From contig JACTVC010000035.1 in assembly GCA_018417955.1 (NCBI GenBank), positions 124,001 through 188,000 of the forward strand: 64,000 bases of DNA. Reading direction: 5' to 3'. The notes beneath the pieces are model-generated. The model was not told where the DNA came from. It did not search any database and worked only from the letters and a program-made list of their open reading frames with translations. This document shows positions 34,901-48,199 of the stretch, in pieces (the first letter of the stretch is position 1; every line of letters begins with the position of its first letter). The translations under genes and the position numbers were made by a program. The DNA is from Laccaria trichodermophora (lineage: Eukaryota > Basidiomycota > Agaricomycetes > Agaricales > Hydnangiaceae).

Positions 34901-35109
34901 TCGACGGATTTCTTTGACGGCAAACACCAAGTTGTGGTAGGTTACTCTAGCATTTTAAAAGCAAGAACTCGCTTAATTCCATACAGCTTGGCGGATCTTA
35001 TGCCACCATCCCGCGGATCTCGGAAAGGAGGACCTTCAGAAACTGGTACCAGCGGAACTACCCGTATCCTTGGGTTGGAGGCCGTGTTGCATACGATATC
35101 CAAGACTAG
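31957..35109 (+). CDS. EGT1: Ergothioneine biosynthesis protein Egt1 (EgtD-EgtB fusion)
   Basis: Egt1 makes the antioxidant ergothioneine: the N-terminal half trimethylates histidine using SAM to give hercynine, and the C-terminal half joins hercynine to cysteine as the sulfoxide, with iron and oxygen. It starts at 31957 (MPAEIIELRSLSNG). The EgtD-like half has YDDITTEAPEYYLFGAEEEI, a SAM motif VLELGAG split by an intron, YYALDLERRELERTL, FLGSSLGNFSKPEA and LLLGLDHDNEKG. The EgtB-like half has a DinB-type iron site (LFYLGHIPTFLD and LEHEAMHAETLLYM) and a formylglycine-enzyme-like lectin domain with WRPVTNGEFYKF, GGRLPTEPELRLF, GGVWEWTST, LGGSYAT and the end FRNWYQRNYPYPWVGGRVAY. Both halves look intact. 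About eight introns. Full length, near 850-900 residues. Confidence 0.94.
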
Positions 35110-35282
35110 AAGGTAAAGTCCAAAGACGATAATGTAAGTATCAATGAAAAAGACGGTATATTTCCTACATGTATTTGTACAGCTGGACAGTAGATCTTTG
35201 TGTGATATTCCCAATGTACTCCTTCCTAGTTTTGTCCCTTCAAATTTGCATGTCTTCTCAATTGTGTGTCATCCCCATATCT

Positions 35283-36651
35283 TTAAGCAAAGGCGTGCGC
35301 AAAAGTTTCCGTTTCACTTCCCTCCTCCATCTTTACTACGGGTATAGAGACTGGCACGAGGATGTTCGATGACTCTTTCGCCTTATCATGAAGATAGACC
35401 TGCGCATAGTGGAGGGCAAGACGTTTCTCGTTCAAAGACGCTTTGCTCCCGATCCAGATATAAATAGCAGGATGGGCACCGTTGCTCGACAAGTCCACCA
35501 AGAAAACATCATCAGACGAAAGCGAAGCACGGATCGCTTGTGCTATCTTTTTAAAGACAATCTTGCCCGACGCATCTGAGAGAAGGAACAAGGCGATAGG
35601 CCCGACGGGCTTGATCTCCACAGGGCGGAGTTGGGTTCCCAGACCAAATTCAGCGAGGAACGATCCCGCGCCTGAACTTCCCTCATCTAAGCAACCAAAT
35701 CGTATAAGGCTTCACTTTGGATAACGATACTACATAGATGGCCCACGAACCATAAACGGTGACCTCGCATTGGCTCTGGCGCTGGCTAACCAGGGATTGC
35801 ACGAACTCTGCAGCTCTATATTTTTCCTGGCCAACACTTGACTTGGTGTTCAACTGCAAGATATGAGATCCTTTATCGAGGACGTATGTATCGCCTTCTA
35901 CAAGGCTGGCCGCTTGAGGGGCCACCTCGCGAACGACAAGGTGCGAGCGACCCTCTGAAACGCGGGTGTGCGTTATCCGGTAGAGTTTCTTAATATTCGA
36001 AGGGGGAGGGGCGGATACATGGTGGAATCCTGTGGCTACCCCGCCCTTTAAGACGACCAGTTTGGGAAAGTAGGATATAAATCGAGGCGTTTCGTATCCC
36101 TGGACCTCTCGATATTGAACCGGCTTTCCGTGAAGATCTATTGTACGTGGATGAGTGACGAAGTGTGGTGCAAACGTGAATCAAAACGCACGGTCGTCAA
36201 GCTCCACCGTCTTGTAGGCGGCGGTACCGGCTTCATCCTGAGTTGTGTTTTCGCCTAGCCAGAAGTGAAGATCGTACGAGAATGATTCTGCTTTAGGTGT
36301 TTTCTTGTATGTCTGAAACGAAGTGATTACGCTTGAAACGGATGGAGGACCAAGGGGCGCCTACGTGTAACACAATATACGAATCACCATCATAGAAAGA
36401 GCCTGCTCTATCCGCTGGCCATGGGACTAGGTGGAACTTCTCAATACGCCATATTTGCAGACCAGGGGACGTTCCAGCGTCTGTCCACGCGCTTTCTGTA
36501 TCTCCTGCATGTTCTCGAACGCGTTTTTCGAGCTGCTCGCTCCATTCAGGCGAAAGTCCTGAAGATGGGGGATGCTCCTTACATCTGAGCCCAATAGAGC
36601 AATGTTAGAGTCTTTGATGTCGTAGATAGCAGGTTTCGTTAAATGAGCCAT
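35283..36651 (-). CDS. Severin-like actin-binding protein (gelsolin repeats)
   Basis: Gelsolin-family proteins sever and cap actin filaments under calcium control. It starts at 36651 ([20 protein letters not shown]). After an intron come [36 protein letters not shown] and [17 protein letters not shown], then [20 protein letters not shown] and YKTVELDD, the standard first gelsolin repeat. Later [25 protein letters not shown] and [16 protein letters not shown] mark the second, and [20 protein letters not shown] with [12 protein letters not shown] the third. With about 365-380 residues it matches the three-repeat severin layout rather than six-repeat gelsolin or villin, and there is no headpiece. 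Introns are short. Confidence 0.92.
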
Positions 36652-36775
36652 TAGATTAGATCATAGAGTGGGGTCAAAGCGGTGGTTCGCACGCCAATCT
36701 ACAGAAAGCAGTGGTATAGCGTACAATTACAATTTATGTACATCTACAATGTGATATGGGTGTCTTTAGTTAGGG

Positions 36776-38489
36776 TTACCTCTTGCTACTCTGCGGCTTC
36801 ATGATGAACTCAAAGTTCCTTTTGTGTGGGTCGATGTAATCCAGTCCCAGTTCCGCGAAGATGTCTTCCTCCGTTGAAACCTTCAAGAGTCCCCAAAACC
36901 CCATGACGGAATGACCCTCTTCGACAGCATTCAACTCCTGAGATTCTGCAGTCACTTGGCCATTGGGGTACCACTTCCACAATCCGTGCAGGTTCAAAAG
37001 CATTCCCAACTGACTTGCCCTCGAGCGAATGTCCCGATTGAATTCGCCATCACCAGTCAGTGCTAGCAGAGCGGTTGCTCGTGACTTCTGTGGTATGAGA
37101 CTGACGTTTATGAGAAAACAATGAAGCGAATTCAGAGAAATGATAGATTTACTGGATAATCATGCGTCGGTATTGACCTTCTGTATCTGCAATTGCTGCA
37201 AGTCGTTCCGTTCGAGTACCTCGCTGATCTTCTGGACCAGGAAGACGAACGATGCCCTGCCACATTCCGACGTTTGCGCCGAGGGTTTCAGCGATGAGGC
37301 CCCGCTCTTTCAGAAGAGGAAGAATGTTGCTATGCAAAGGGCACGACTTGCGAGCTTTCGCAGTGAGGTTTGTTTTGATTGGTGATACTTTCTTGAGTGG
37401 GGTTTTTTTCTTTGGTGAACTCGTAGGGTTAGGAGGAGGTTCCGTGGGCATCGGGACGTGAACAACGTCTGGGTGTAGCAAGATGACACTAATTTCTGGA
37501 GACGTGGAAGCGCCCCGTCGGCTTCACAGACTTTTAATAAATTTGGTATAACCGAGTAGAGCCTAGGTTAGTTAACTCACTGGTCGCCCACGACAAGGAT
37601 CTCATACTTCGGGCATAAATTTTCCCGAAGGAAGTCCTTGTCAAAGCCTTAGTATCACAACAAAATGAAAACGAGGAGACCTACGATGACTTGGTCTGCT
37701 TCTTCGCGCCGCACAGGCCGTTCAAGATGTTTCATGTACTTGATGCCAATGAGTTGGGTTGGTGATAAAAGATGTGTGTATTTTTGGGCGACAAGGTCTG
37801 CTATTCCCATGCATCCTGCGTCTACCAAAGCCTTCGCTTTGATACGTCTAGATTAAAAGATATATGAAATCCAAAAGGTGTACTTGAGGAGGAGGAAGAA
37901 AAATTACCCAATTCCTGGAATTCTTAGCAATTCAGACAGCGCCCTCGTTTGCAGAGCCTCCTTCTGGTCGTTTAGGTGACCTAATTTTGGCGTCAAGCAG
38001 CGCAGCAGTTATAGGCAAAAGCAACACACCCTCCTCAATAAGGAAATCATTTATTCTATTAGCGATACCAGCCCCAATACCATGAATCTGAGGAGGTCAA
38101 GTAAGTGAAGTGGGGAGCGGCTGGTGGGGAGCACATACCGCTGATACTTGCTTCCCAGAATGAATGGGATAGTCAAGGTTGGAAATGACCTTGATAGCAT
38201 TTACAAAAGCATTGATCTTGAAGGAGTTGGGGGCAGTATTTTTTTCTTCTTGCTCCTTGTCTGAAATACATATTTGAATTAAGTATATGGATTGGAAGGG
38301 CAACGGTGTCCTACGCTTTCTCAAGAGATCGATAATAGCTTGATTCTGAGTCGACTTGGTGTATGCACGAACGACAGAGGGATAAAGGAAAGTCAAGCGA
38401 CGGGTAGCAGGGAGAGTGCGAGTCAGCATCCGCTGGCCATAAACTTCGAGGAGAGCAAGTGTGACAAGACGTGAATTGCGTGACAGCAT
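36776..38489 (-). CDS. DNA polymerase beta-like (family X) protein lacking catalytic residues
   Basis: The fold is that of DNA polymerase beta. It starts at 38489 with a basic, mitochondrial-type N-terminus (MLSRNSRLVTLALLEVYGQR, later LPATRRLTFLYPSVVRAYTK). The 8-kDa domain reads NSFKINAFVNAIKVISN and IHGIGAGIANRINDFLIEEG. Then come ELLRIPGIGR, IGIKYMKHLERPVRREEAD, GDHRRGASTSPEISVILLHP, and RRMIIHLIPQKSRATAL with LALTGDGEFNRDIRSRA. By collinear alignment with human enzyme motifs, the metal-binding Asp190 and Asp192 (GDMD) are Glu and Ser here, Asp256 (RRID) is Ile, and lyase Lys72 is Arg and Lys68 Gly. It therefore looks like a pseudoenzyme. The join giving RRMIIH spans an intron, so position 256 depends on that splice. 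SFH1 starts 32 bp away on the other strand. Confidence 0.85.
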
Positions 38490-38521
38490 TACCCGTCTGT
38501 GCTCGTATATCTCTCTTCAAA

Positions 38522-40331
38522 ATGACGGAAAGCACGTCCGCATTTCCTGCGTTTGCAGACATAAATCGCAATATGTCAGACTCCCAATTTAGGCAAACTT
38601 GGACCCAGATTACCACAGCAGCAAGTGCGACTTTTGCGTCGCCAGCTCCTCAACCCGCCAATGCGAAGGGTATTCGTTATTTCAATCGCAATTCTCACTT
38701 TGTTTCTTATACATCCACCTTTTCTTCGTCCAGCGTATATGAAAAATCTCCATACTTGGTCTACAACAAATTCAACACGAGGAAATGCAACGCCGGGAAC
38801 GCGAAGCACGCGGGCACGTAACACACGCACGAGCACCCTCGCGCCTGTGCCCAACGTATACGTTCCACCCCATGTATACTCAGCGCCGCTGGTGCCTATT
38901 ATGCCCGCTGCCATTCCAAATCCTCCTCGACCACCATTACCGACAACGCCTCAAGCTCTGCAATCTACCTATGCATCACGTCTGAAAACCGGCGCAACGC
39001 TTCTTATTCAACCTATCCTTGCAAACGCTGCCGCTTCAACAACACGCGCTGCAACAAGGCGGGGTGGAGTGATTAACTATGCGGATCCAGGCTCAGGCGA
39101 TGATTTACCAGATGCTGGTGCTCTCGACTCTGACGACTCTGACTTTATCGCGAGTGGTGGTACAAGGACGTCAATAAGACAATCTAGAGGAGGTAGAATG
39201 AGTGGTGCTACGGGAGGTGCCTCTTCACCACACCCCACTGCTCCGTTTCGACCAGAAAAGGCTGAACTAGACCAAAGCTACTTAGGCTTGGTACCTCCCG
39301 CGAAATTTATCAAACCAAAGCTAATGACGCCGACATTACACGTATACCCGTGAGCCTGCCCTTCCATGTATGTGTTAGTGGCTTAACGACTTGCAGTACA
39401 CCTGATGTGATGGAATCTCAAGCGCAAAGACGGAGTTCCCTCGTCCCAATTCGCATCGAATTCGAGACGGACACGTATAGGGTACGGGACTGTTTCGTAT
39501 GGAATTTGAACGAGACCATCATCAAACCAGAAACATTCGCGAGGATACTTTGCAACGACCTTGACCTTCCACCCAACCAATGGGCAGATACCGTTGCAAA
39601 TCAGATTCGCGCACAGTTGGAAGAACACGAAGGAGTAGCGTCTATGGAACTGGGGTTGGACGGAGCAGTGGACATTGACGCAACACCAACGCACGGGGAG
39701 GAAATTGCCGAATGTCGAGTTATCTTGAGCGTAAGCGTCCTCTTTTCCTCTCGATGTCACGTTAAAAACATCAACAGATTGACGTCCAAATCGCGAACCA
39801 CCATCTAATGGACCACATTGAATGGGATCTCCTCTCCCCCCTCTCCCCCGAAGCCTTCTCACAAAAGCTATGCATGGAACTTGGGTTATCCGGAGAAGCT
39901 GTCCCCTTAATCGCACACGCCGTCCATGAAGAGCTAATAAAGCACAAAAAAGACGCCATCGAGTGGGGAGTGATCGGCGGGGACAGAGAGCCCGCCGACG
40001 ACGGGTCAGGCGTTCGAGATAGAAGTGGGGCTGGAATGTTAAAGGACAAAACGGGGCTCGGACTTGGTTGGGGGAGGGCGCCGAGAGATGGGAGAGGGCC
40101 GAAAACGCTGAAGAGTGTTTGGAGGGACTGGGCAGAGGCGGAGGAGTTTAGGACGACGTTTGAAGAGTTGACTGCTGAGGAGGTGGAGAGGAGGGAGACT
40201 GAACGAGAGAGGGCTAGCCGGTATGTCTTTTGTGTCGTTTATACTCGACCATCCACTGACGCATATCTTCCAGACGTCTGAGGAGAGAGACTTCCAAGTT
40301 CCAGAGTTCAACACGCAGTAGACGAAGATAA
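38522..40331 (+). CDS. SFH1: SNF5/SFH1-type subunit of SWI/SNF-RSC chromatin remodeller
   Basis: SNF5-domain proteins are core subunits of SWI/SNF and RSC nucleosome remodelling complexes. It starts at 38522 (MTESTSAFPAFADINRN); ATG 38573 is an alternative. After one intron a Pro/Ala/Thr-rich region leads to QSTYASRLKTGATLLIQPIL, then an acidic patch (ALDSDDSDFIASGG). The SNF5 domain has two repeats: VPIRIEFETDTYRVRDCFVW and NLNETIIKPETFARILCNDL, then the second beginning IDVQIANHHLMDHIEWDLL with FSQKLCMELGLSGEAVPLIA. The tail reads LKSVWRDWAEAEEFRTTFEE and ends with an Arg-rich stretch at 40331 after a last small exon. Whether it is Snf5 or Sfh1 cannot be settled; the short length (about 520 residues) and tail fit Sfh1. 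Confidence 0.88.
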
Positions 40332-40668
40332 TTTGTATACATTATTGTTATTATATTCCTTGCAATCTCAAATTTGGTCCTCGATAAATAGCACAAATGG
40401 AGGAGTGAGTGGCAGGAAATGTGTCGTCTACAAAGTATCAGGTCGATGACATGTCTCTATCTACTAGTATGTATCGATACATGGAAAATCTCTAAAACTA
40501 TCGTCGGAGGCGGAGGCAGGAGTGGGGTGGTTGTCCGTCTATGGTGTCTATGGATGCATCTAAATAGTTAAATAAACCGTACGCCAGAACTCAAGAACCA
40601 TATATACAAGAAAAGCCAAAAGATGTATGTGACGAGGGAAGAAGAACGGAAAAAAACGTTGCACCCCA
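40332..40668. other. Convergent 3' region, no gene seen
   Basis: Shared downstream region between the plus-strand SFH1 stop and the minus-strand zinc-finger gene stop. Only short shadow ORFs; it contains the two 3'UTRs. Confidence 0.35.
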
Positions 40669-42883
<2,215 letters not shown>

Positions 42884-43135
42884 GAAAGAAGTGTATGGGT
42901 GAAGGATGAATGAAAGTAAATTATTTAAAGCATGTGGGGAAGAAGAAGAGGAAGTGCTTGTGATAGCGCGTTACAGGTGCGTGATTGTGTGACTAGAGTG
43001 AAAGACCCTTGGGTCCCCCACGTTTTCATCCCACGCCCCGGACCAGACCAAGTCAAGACCAGTGCCACGTGCGTATCACCTACAATCGCCTGCAATTCTA
43101 ACAGCTTAGCCACTGCCTAGCCTCACCTTCCAAGC
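42884..43135 (-). promoter_or_regulatory. Putative autoregulatory promoter of the CreA/Mig1 gene
   Basis: Three matches to the CreA consensus SYGGRG (or its complement) occur within 160 bp upstream of the start: GTGGGG at 42934-42939, CCCCAC at 43016-43021 and CCCCGG at 43036-43041. CreA genes are known to bind their own promoters in some fungi. The six-base motif is common, so this is suggestive only. Confidence 0.4.
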
Positions 43136-43635
43136 AGGGCTCCCACATGCATTGTCTTCGAGGCGATCTTCGGCTTGGCTACTACAACCAACTCACCCTA
43201 ATTTCTTCCGTTTCTCCGCCCTTTTCGCCTTGACTTTGACTTTATTCCGACATATTGTGGTTACCGAGCGTGCTTTTTGCTTCTTCAAGTTCTTGCCCCA
43301 CGGATGTACTTGTTCATTTACGACAATGAACATTCCATCGCTCTTACTCCATGCATGAACCCACATGCATCTTTACTAAATGTCCTAACGGAGGTAATTG
43401 CGGGCCCGCTTGTTGTTATCCGCCTATGTTTCATCGATTCTTCACATATACCCGAACATCGCTTCGAAAATATCGAGGAAATATCATGTTCCGGTTCCTT
43501 TGTAAATCACCCGTACATAATTTTCTTGGATTGGATACGCGTGCAAATGTCAAGTGCAATTCAATTCAATTGAGAGTGTAGTAGGTACGGGAAAATACAT
43601 GAAAAAAAAAACCACTGTCAAAACCAAGTGATCAA
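43136..43635. other. Intergenic region, no gene seen
   Basis: About 500 bp between the zinc-finger gene promoter and the tRNA. Two overlapping ORFs of 76 and 98 codons exist here but show no motifs, no splicing support and no start context. AT-rich towards the tRNA. Confidence 0.35.
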
Positions 43636-43721
43636 GTCCCCAAGGTGGTTTGAACACCTGACCCTGCGATAGCGATATTATGATACTGCAATCGCATGCT
43701 CTACCACTGAGCTATGGAGAC
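43636..43721 (-). tRNA. tRNA-Cys (GCA) with a 15-nt intron
   Basis: On the minus strand a full cloverleaf can be drawn. The acceptor arm is GTCTCCA against TGGGGAC (with one G-U). The D arm is GCTC-AGTGGTA-GAGC. The anticodon stem is TGCGA against TCGCA with loop start TTGCAG, giving anticodon GCA. The variable loop is GGGTC, and the T arm is AGGTG-TTCAAAC-CACCT. A 15-nt intron follows position 37, the canonical site for eukaryotic tRNA introns. A box and B box sequences (TAGCTCAGTGGTAGAGC and GGTGTTCAAAC) are present. A short T-run lies beyond the 3' end. Confidence 0.9.
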
Positions 43722-43858
43722 AATGACATACAGCAAGTGATACTAATAGTCATTCAAGTCGTGGTTACGCGCGCAAATGCCGAAACTTAGACTGCCAGAC
43801 ACCCCAGGTGCCAATGTTTGACCTAACCCTCGCACTACCTACTGCCAGCAGAACTGGA

Positions 43859-46100
43859 ATGCGAAGGAGGGATGTATTGGACCCAATCCTCCGCAACGGC
43901 TTCCCTTACTCCAGGTGATTTACATTCCGGCGGAGTTCAAGACAACAATGACCATCCACCGTCAGACGCCTGTCTGCTCACAATTCTTGTGTAAATGCTC
44001 TTGCGTTTTCCTCTGGTGATGGCCGATTCCTTGCGAGTGGAGGAGATGGTATGCACACCGCAAATATTTGATTCACGCAATGCTGAGCTGACGAATCCTT
44101 GATTAGACCCACACATCAACCTCTGGGATTTTCACCAAGAAGACGTCAGATCACCCTTTTGCTCTTTTGTGGGACCTACCGTAATTATATTGCTCTTTGC
44201 TTTGATTTGCGCTCAAGTTAGTCATAGGGAAACGTCCTTTCACTGGCTTTCTCTGCTTCAAACCGCTTCCTATTCTCGTGAGTGCTATCAGTTTCTTACA
44301 ATAAAGCTTAACCAACACCTCACTCACTCCAGTGGGGGCACAGATAAAACAGTGTTAAAGTATGACACAACTCATCTTGAGGCCCTCAACAGTCCAAAAA
44401 GCCCCAGCCACGTATATTGCGACCACAGTGTACATCCCCCGCCATCCAAATTCCCGGATTTTTCACATTTCATTATAGGACAGCGTCCGGTCCATCGCCT
44501 GTCACCCAATTCAGGACGAGGTTTTCATGACTGCAGGGTCAGTTCGAATTTACCACCGATGGTCGAGTTATCCGCCAATCTTATCACAGTGAAGACGGAA
44601 ACATCTATCGCCACGACGAGCGCTCAAGTAGTGGTCGTCCAAGGCCTTCAGACACGCTTGAAATACCAACGGAGGTCACAGGCGTACAGTACCACCCCGT
44701 GATGGATCACTTATTCGTAACCAGCGACGGTCACGGCAACGTCTGTCTTCGAGACGAGCGAATGGCCTTTGGACCGTCTACGAGGAGAACCACTGAAGGT
44801 ATCGTCCTTGTGGTAAGCGTCTTGCGGAATAACGTCGAATTTAATACAACCTTTTTTTTTAGTATAACACAAAACTAACACGGCGAGACGTCAAACATCC
44901 CAGCAATCCTGAATCTAGCAGCGTAGTCTTTGATCGGGAAGGTATGCCTCCAAGGAAGCTTCATTTCAGAAGTTGATGAATAACACCTAGGGAATAAACT
45001 AGCCGTGACGATGTTGGTAAATATGACTTGCCGCTTACATGAAGTAATCCACAATGATTTTCTCCCTTCTCAGCATTATCTACCGACAATATACGCCGTC
45101 TCGGATCCTAATCCTGTTGCAGTATGTAGTGGCAAAAACTTACCCAATGGCAGTCCCGTCCCACCAACTGCAACTGAGCGGACGTACTCAAATTCCTGCA
45201 CAATGAAGGTACTGATAACTCTTTCACAATCAATTTCTGAGCTCTTTTTGATCTATAAACTCGGAAAGCATGGATCGTTCGGACATCCTGGAGTCAACAC
45301 CGACGACCTGTACTGTGCTGGATCCGACGATTTTCGAGGCTACATCTGGAAAATTCCACCAATATCTAAACTCACGGAGTCAAGGACAGAAATGTCTGCA
45401 GACGAATGGGAGGCTCAAAAGTCATCATCAGCAGTTGGTACGTTGGTAAGAATTCATGTATCAAGCATGGTTTAAACCTCGCTAGCTTTCACCGCCAGCC
45501 GAACGATGCGAAAATATGTTCCTTTGGAAATATCGACTCCTTTCTGCCAACTCAATGGTTAGCATTTTTTTTATAACTTATCACTCCGCATAATATGCTG
45601 ATAAAACGGTTCTTCTCAATCAGGCCACAAATCAATTGTAAACACCTCCGTCTTCCATCCTCATTTCCTCCACGTCGTCACCTCGGGTATCGAGAAAGAC
45701 ATTTTACTACACAGCCCCACCCAAGTATCCCCCTGCACATCCAATCTGCAACCAACGCCAACGCAGGTTCGCTGCCTGACAGAAAACGGCGACGAAGATC
45801 GTCATACCTACTTTCGTGCCCTCGCGCATTTTTATCCGACGAATGAGGAGTTGGAGGATGAGCAGACGACGCTTAGCATGTTTGATCAGTAAGTTTGTTT
45901 TTGAGCAATTATTGTGTGAGTTCTTAACAGGTCCCCGTCTTAGCATATTGCGCGAGGAGGGCGAGGCTGATGTGTTTACGGTTCGTCGGTGGAACTCTGA
46001 TAGCTCAGATGAACAGGAAGAAAATGACTCGGACAGCTCGAGCGATGATTTTGGCGCACGTTTTAGTTTTGTTGTTAGTTCCCAGCCTTTCTATGATTGA
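43859..46100 (+). CDS. WD40 repeat protein (DCAF-like)
   Basis: This is a beta-propeller scaffold protein, possibly a DDB1-CUL4 substrate receptor resembling DCAF5. It starts at 43859 (MRRRDVLDPILRNGFPYSRR). WD repeats: LSAHNSCVNALAFSSGDGRF with LASGGDDPHINLWDF; TGNVLSLAFSASNRFLFSGG with TDKTVLKYD; SVRSIACHPIQDEVFMTAGE with DGNIYRHDERS; VTGVQYHPVMDHLFVTSDGH with GNVCLRDERM. Then HYLPTIYAVSDPNPVAVCSG, DDLYCAGSDDFRGYIWKIPP and GHKSIVNTSVFHPHFLHVVT with SGIEKDILLHSP form the last blades. The C-terminus is FDHILREEGEADVFTVRRW plus an acidic Ser/Asp run, ending at 46100. About ten short introns. The start is well supported by phase; function is inferred only. Confidence 0.88.
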
Positions 46101-46223
46101 TGATAGTAGCCTAGCTGAAAGGGGCGAATAATGATAATCTAGGAAACACAGGACGCAGTGTATAATATGTCTATGATGAGTTCTAAAAGCACACTCTAGA
46201 TAGAAAACCCGAGAAAGGTATCA

Positions 46224-47768
46224 TCAATACCAGATGCTCCGCGTTCGGTGAATAGGTACCACGTCCGACGTCTGCAAACCTTCGACCTTCTCTTCACCAT
46301 GCTCGACTTTCTGCGCTAGATCCCAAAGGTAAAAATCAATCAAGACGCTACTCACGACACCACTCTTCAATACATTCTCAGTGTCGCCGCCTTCCTCCTC
46401 TTGTATAAGCCGCAGAATTTCAGTCCGGACGCGCTCAACCGCTACTATGCTTGCCGCGCGTAAGCTCAGCTCATCTGCCGACCCTGAGGGAACTGGCGTT
46501 TTCGCCGCCAATTTCCGAATCAAGGCAGGAGGGTATGTGAGTATTCGCAAGTGGTGTAGAATTTGAGGAACACGATAATCAGCGAACATGGTGAGTTGGC
46601 GGATGTCGGCGCCACGCCGCCCAGGAAAGAGTGGGTGTGGCGTGCTGGTGGATTCGGGGTAAAAGGCTGCCCACATTTCTGCGACTAATATTTGAGCTCG
46701 TTTCCAGAAACAAACTGGGCGGAGATTTAACGCAAGCAAAATTTTGGATAGGAGATGTTAGGCCCACCTTTCCTGCCTTCAAAATAAACCTCGTCCCGAA
46801 AACAAGGGAACATTTCTGTCACCATCTTTACGAGATCAAGGGCAGTTCCCTCGCCGTCGTGTCGGCGTTGGAATTCACGTAGGAATCCCTGGAAAGAGCC
46901 TTCAAAGCTCTACGAGTCACAATATAAAAAATCTTTCACAGTGGACAACGCCTTGAATACTTACGTTACAAAGAATAAAACCAACTTCGCGCATCACAGA
47001 AATGCGTTCCTGAAGGAGTGGTATTTTTTCGGTCGACTGGCTAGCCGGACGGAATATGTGTTCAATGAGGCTATCAGGGCACAGCGTCTCGGAGGAGTAA
47101 AAACTGGGGTCTGTGATGGGTATATCATTTTCAAGAGCTGATGATAGCCGCTCAGTTGATGGATGATAACTTGTTGTTCGAAGATAGAAATCGCGCACCT
47201 CGATTGAGTGACGCGACAAGAGTCCAGTACCCAGTCCAGACTGTCGTCTCCTCCGATTCCCAGCTAGTCTTCCACTCGACGCCGTATCTCTCAGGTAAAC
47301 CTTCCTTCTCTGACCAGAAGCTAAAGTTTAAGGAGGAGATAAGAAAAATCCAATTTAGAACGGATTTATTTAAGGGGTCAGAAGCGTTGTATGGTTCAGA
47401 GGGGCAAATGTGCAGCGGGTGGGTGCGCCAAGTCCGTGGCGAGTAGGATTCAGCGAGAACCTTCCGCCGGATCTAAAGGTATGCTTATAAGTTCCCAAAT
47501 ACGCCAGAGAAGAGGAGTGGGTCAGTTTCAAACTGACATATTTGGCTGCCAGTTTCACCCCATCTTCATTGATACTGACGAGGTTTGTTTTCTTTGTCAA
47601 AAATGTATTATTTTCATGATAGCAAGCTGTGAAGGCTCGCCTGCTCACCTGGTACGCAAACTCTGCAGATTCCAAGACAGGATTTCGAGTCTCCTCTAAG
47701 CTCAACGGCTTTTCGTCAACCACCGGCGGTGTCGAGAGTCCTTGAGGAATTACGAATAGCAGGGCCAT
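46224..47768 (-). CDS. QNG1: Queuosine 5'-phosphate N-glycosylase (DUF2419), queuosine salvage
   Basis: Qng1 releases queuine from queuosine 5'-phosphate so it can be reused in tRNA. Five exons were joined. It starts at 47768 (MALLFVIPQGLSTPPVVDEK) and reads NPVLESAEFAYQ-KTNLVSI, NEDGVKLAAKY, then IRRKVLAESYSPRTWRTHPL, LNWIFLISSLNFSFWSEKEG and YWTLVASLNR-ALENDIPITD. CPDSLIEHIFRPASQSTEKI and LLQERISVMREVGFILC follow, then MFPCFRDEVYFEGRK. Last is VCFWKRAQILVAEMWAAFYP and LTMFADYRVPQILHHLRIL, ending RTRSIWY. All family landmarks are present in order. Exon 1 to 2 uses an AAAG acceptor, slightly unusual, but phase and family length agree. Fungi cannot make queuine, so this suggests uptake from diet or bacteria. 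Confidence 0.9.
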
Positions 47769-48199
47769 TTTCAAAGTGTTGTCGGTAACAGTCACTGTGC
47801 CAGCAAGAGTTACTTTGATTGACGGACCTCCGTCATTTTCAAAGGAATCGGTAATTTAAAATATAGATACCGGCAAATTTGTTGATGAGACACGGATCAC
47901 GATCGGTACGATAAACAAGCCCAATTTGGCAAATCTGGCCTATGTAGCACTTGGAGGCAGGTTTGGCAATTTGTCGACAAACCCAGAGCTGGGTTTGGGA
48001 ATATTACGTGGTAACGGTCAGAAAATTTTGAGGAAGAGACGCCGTGGGTCGTGGAATTGGGATTCAGAGAGACAAGTCCTGCTTCTTGGTTCTCGGACTC
48101 CACTCTCAGAATACATATTTTTAAACCAAAAACACAACCGTTCTACAGAACCACTGCCCCTGATGGTGGGTATGTCTGGGCTCATATCTGTCAAGTACT

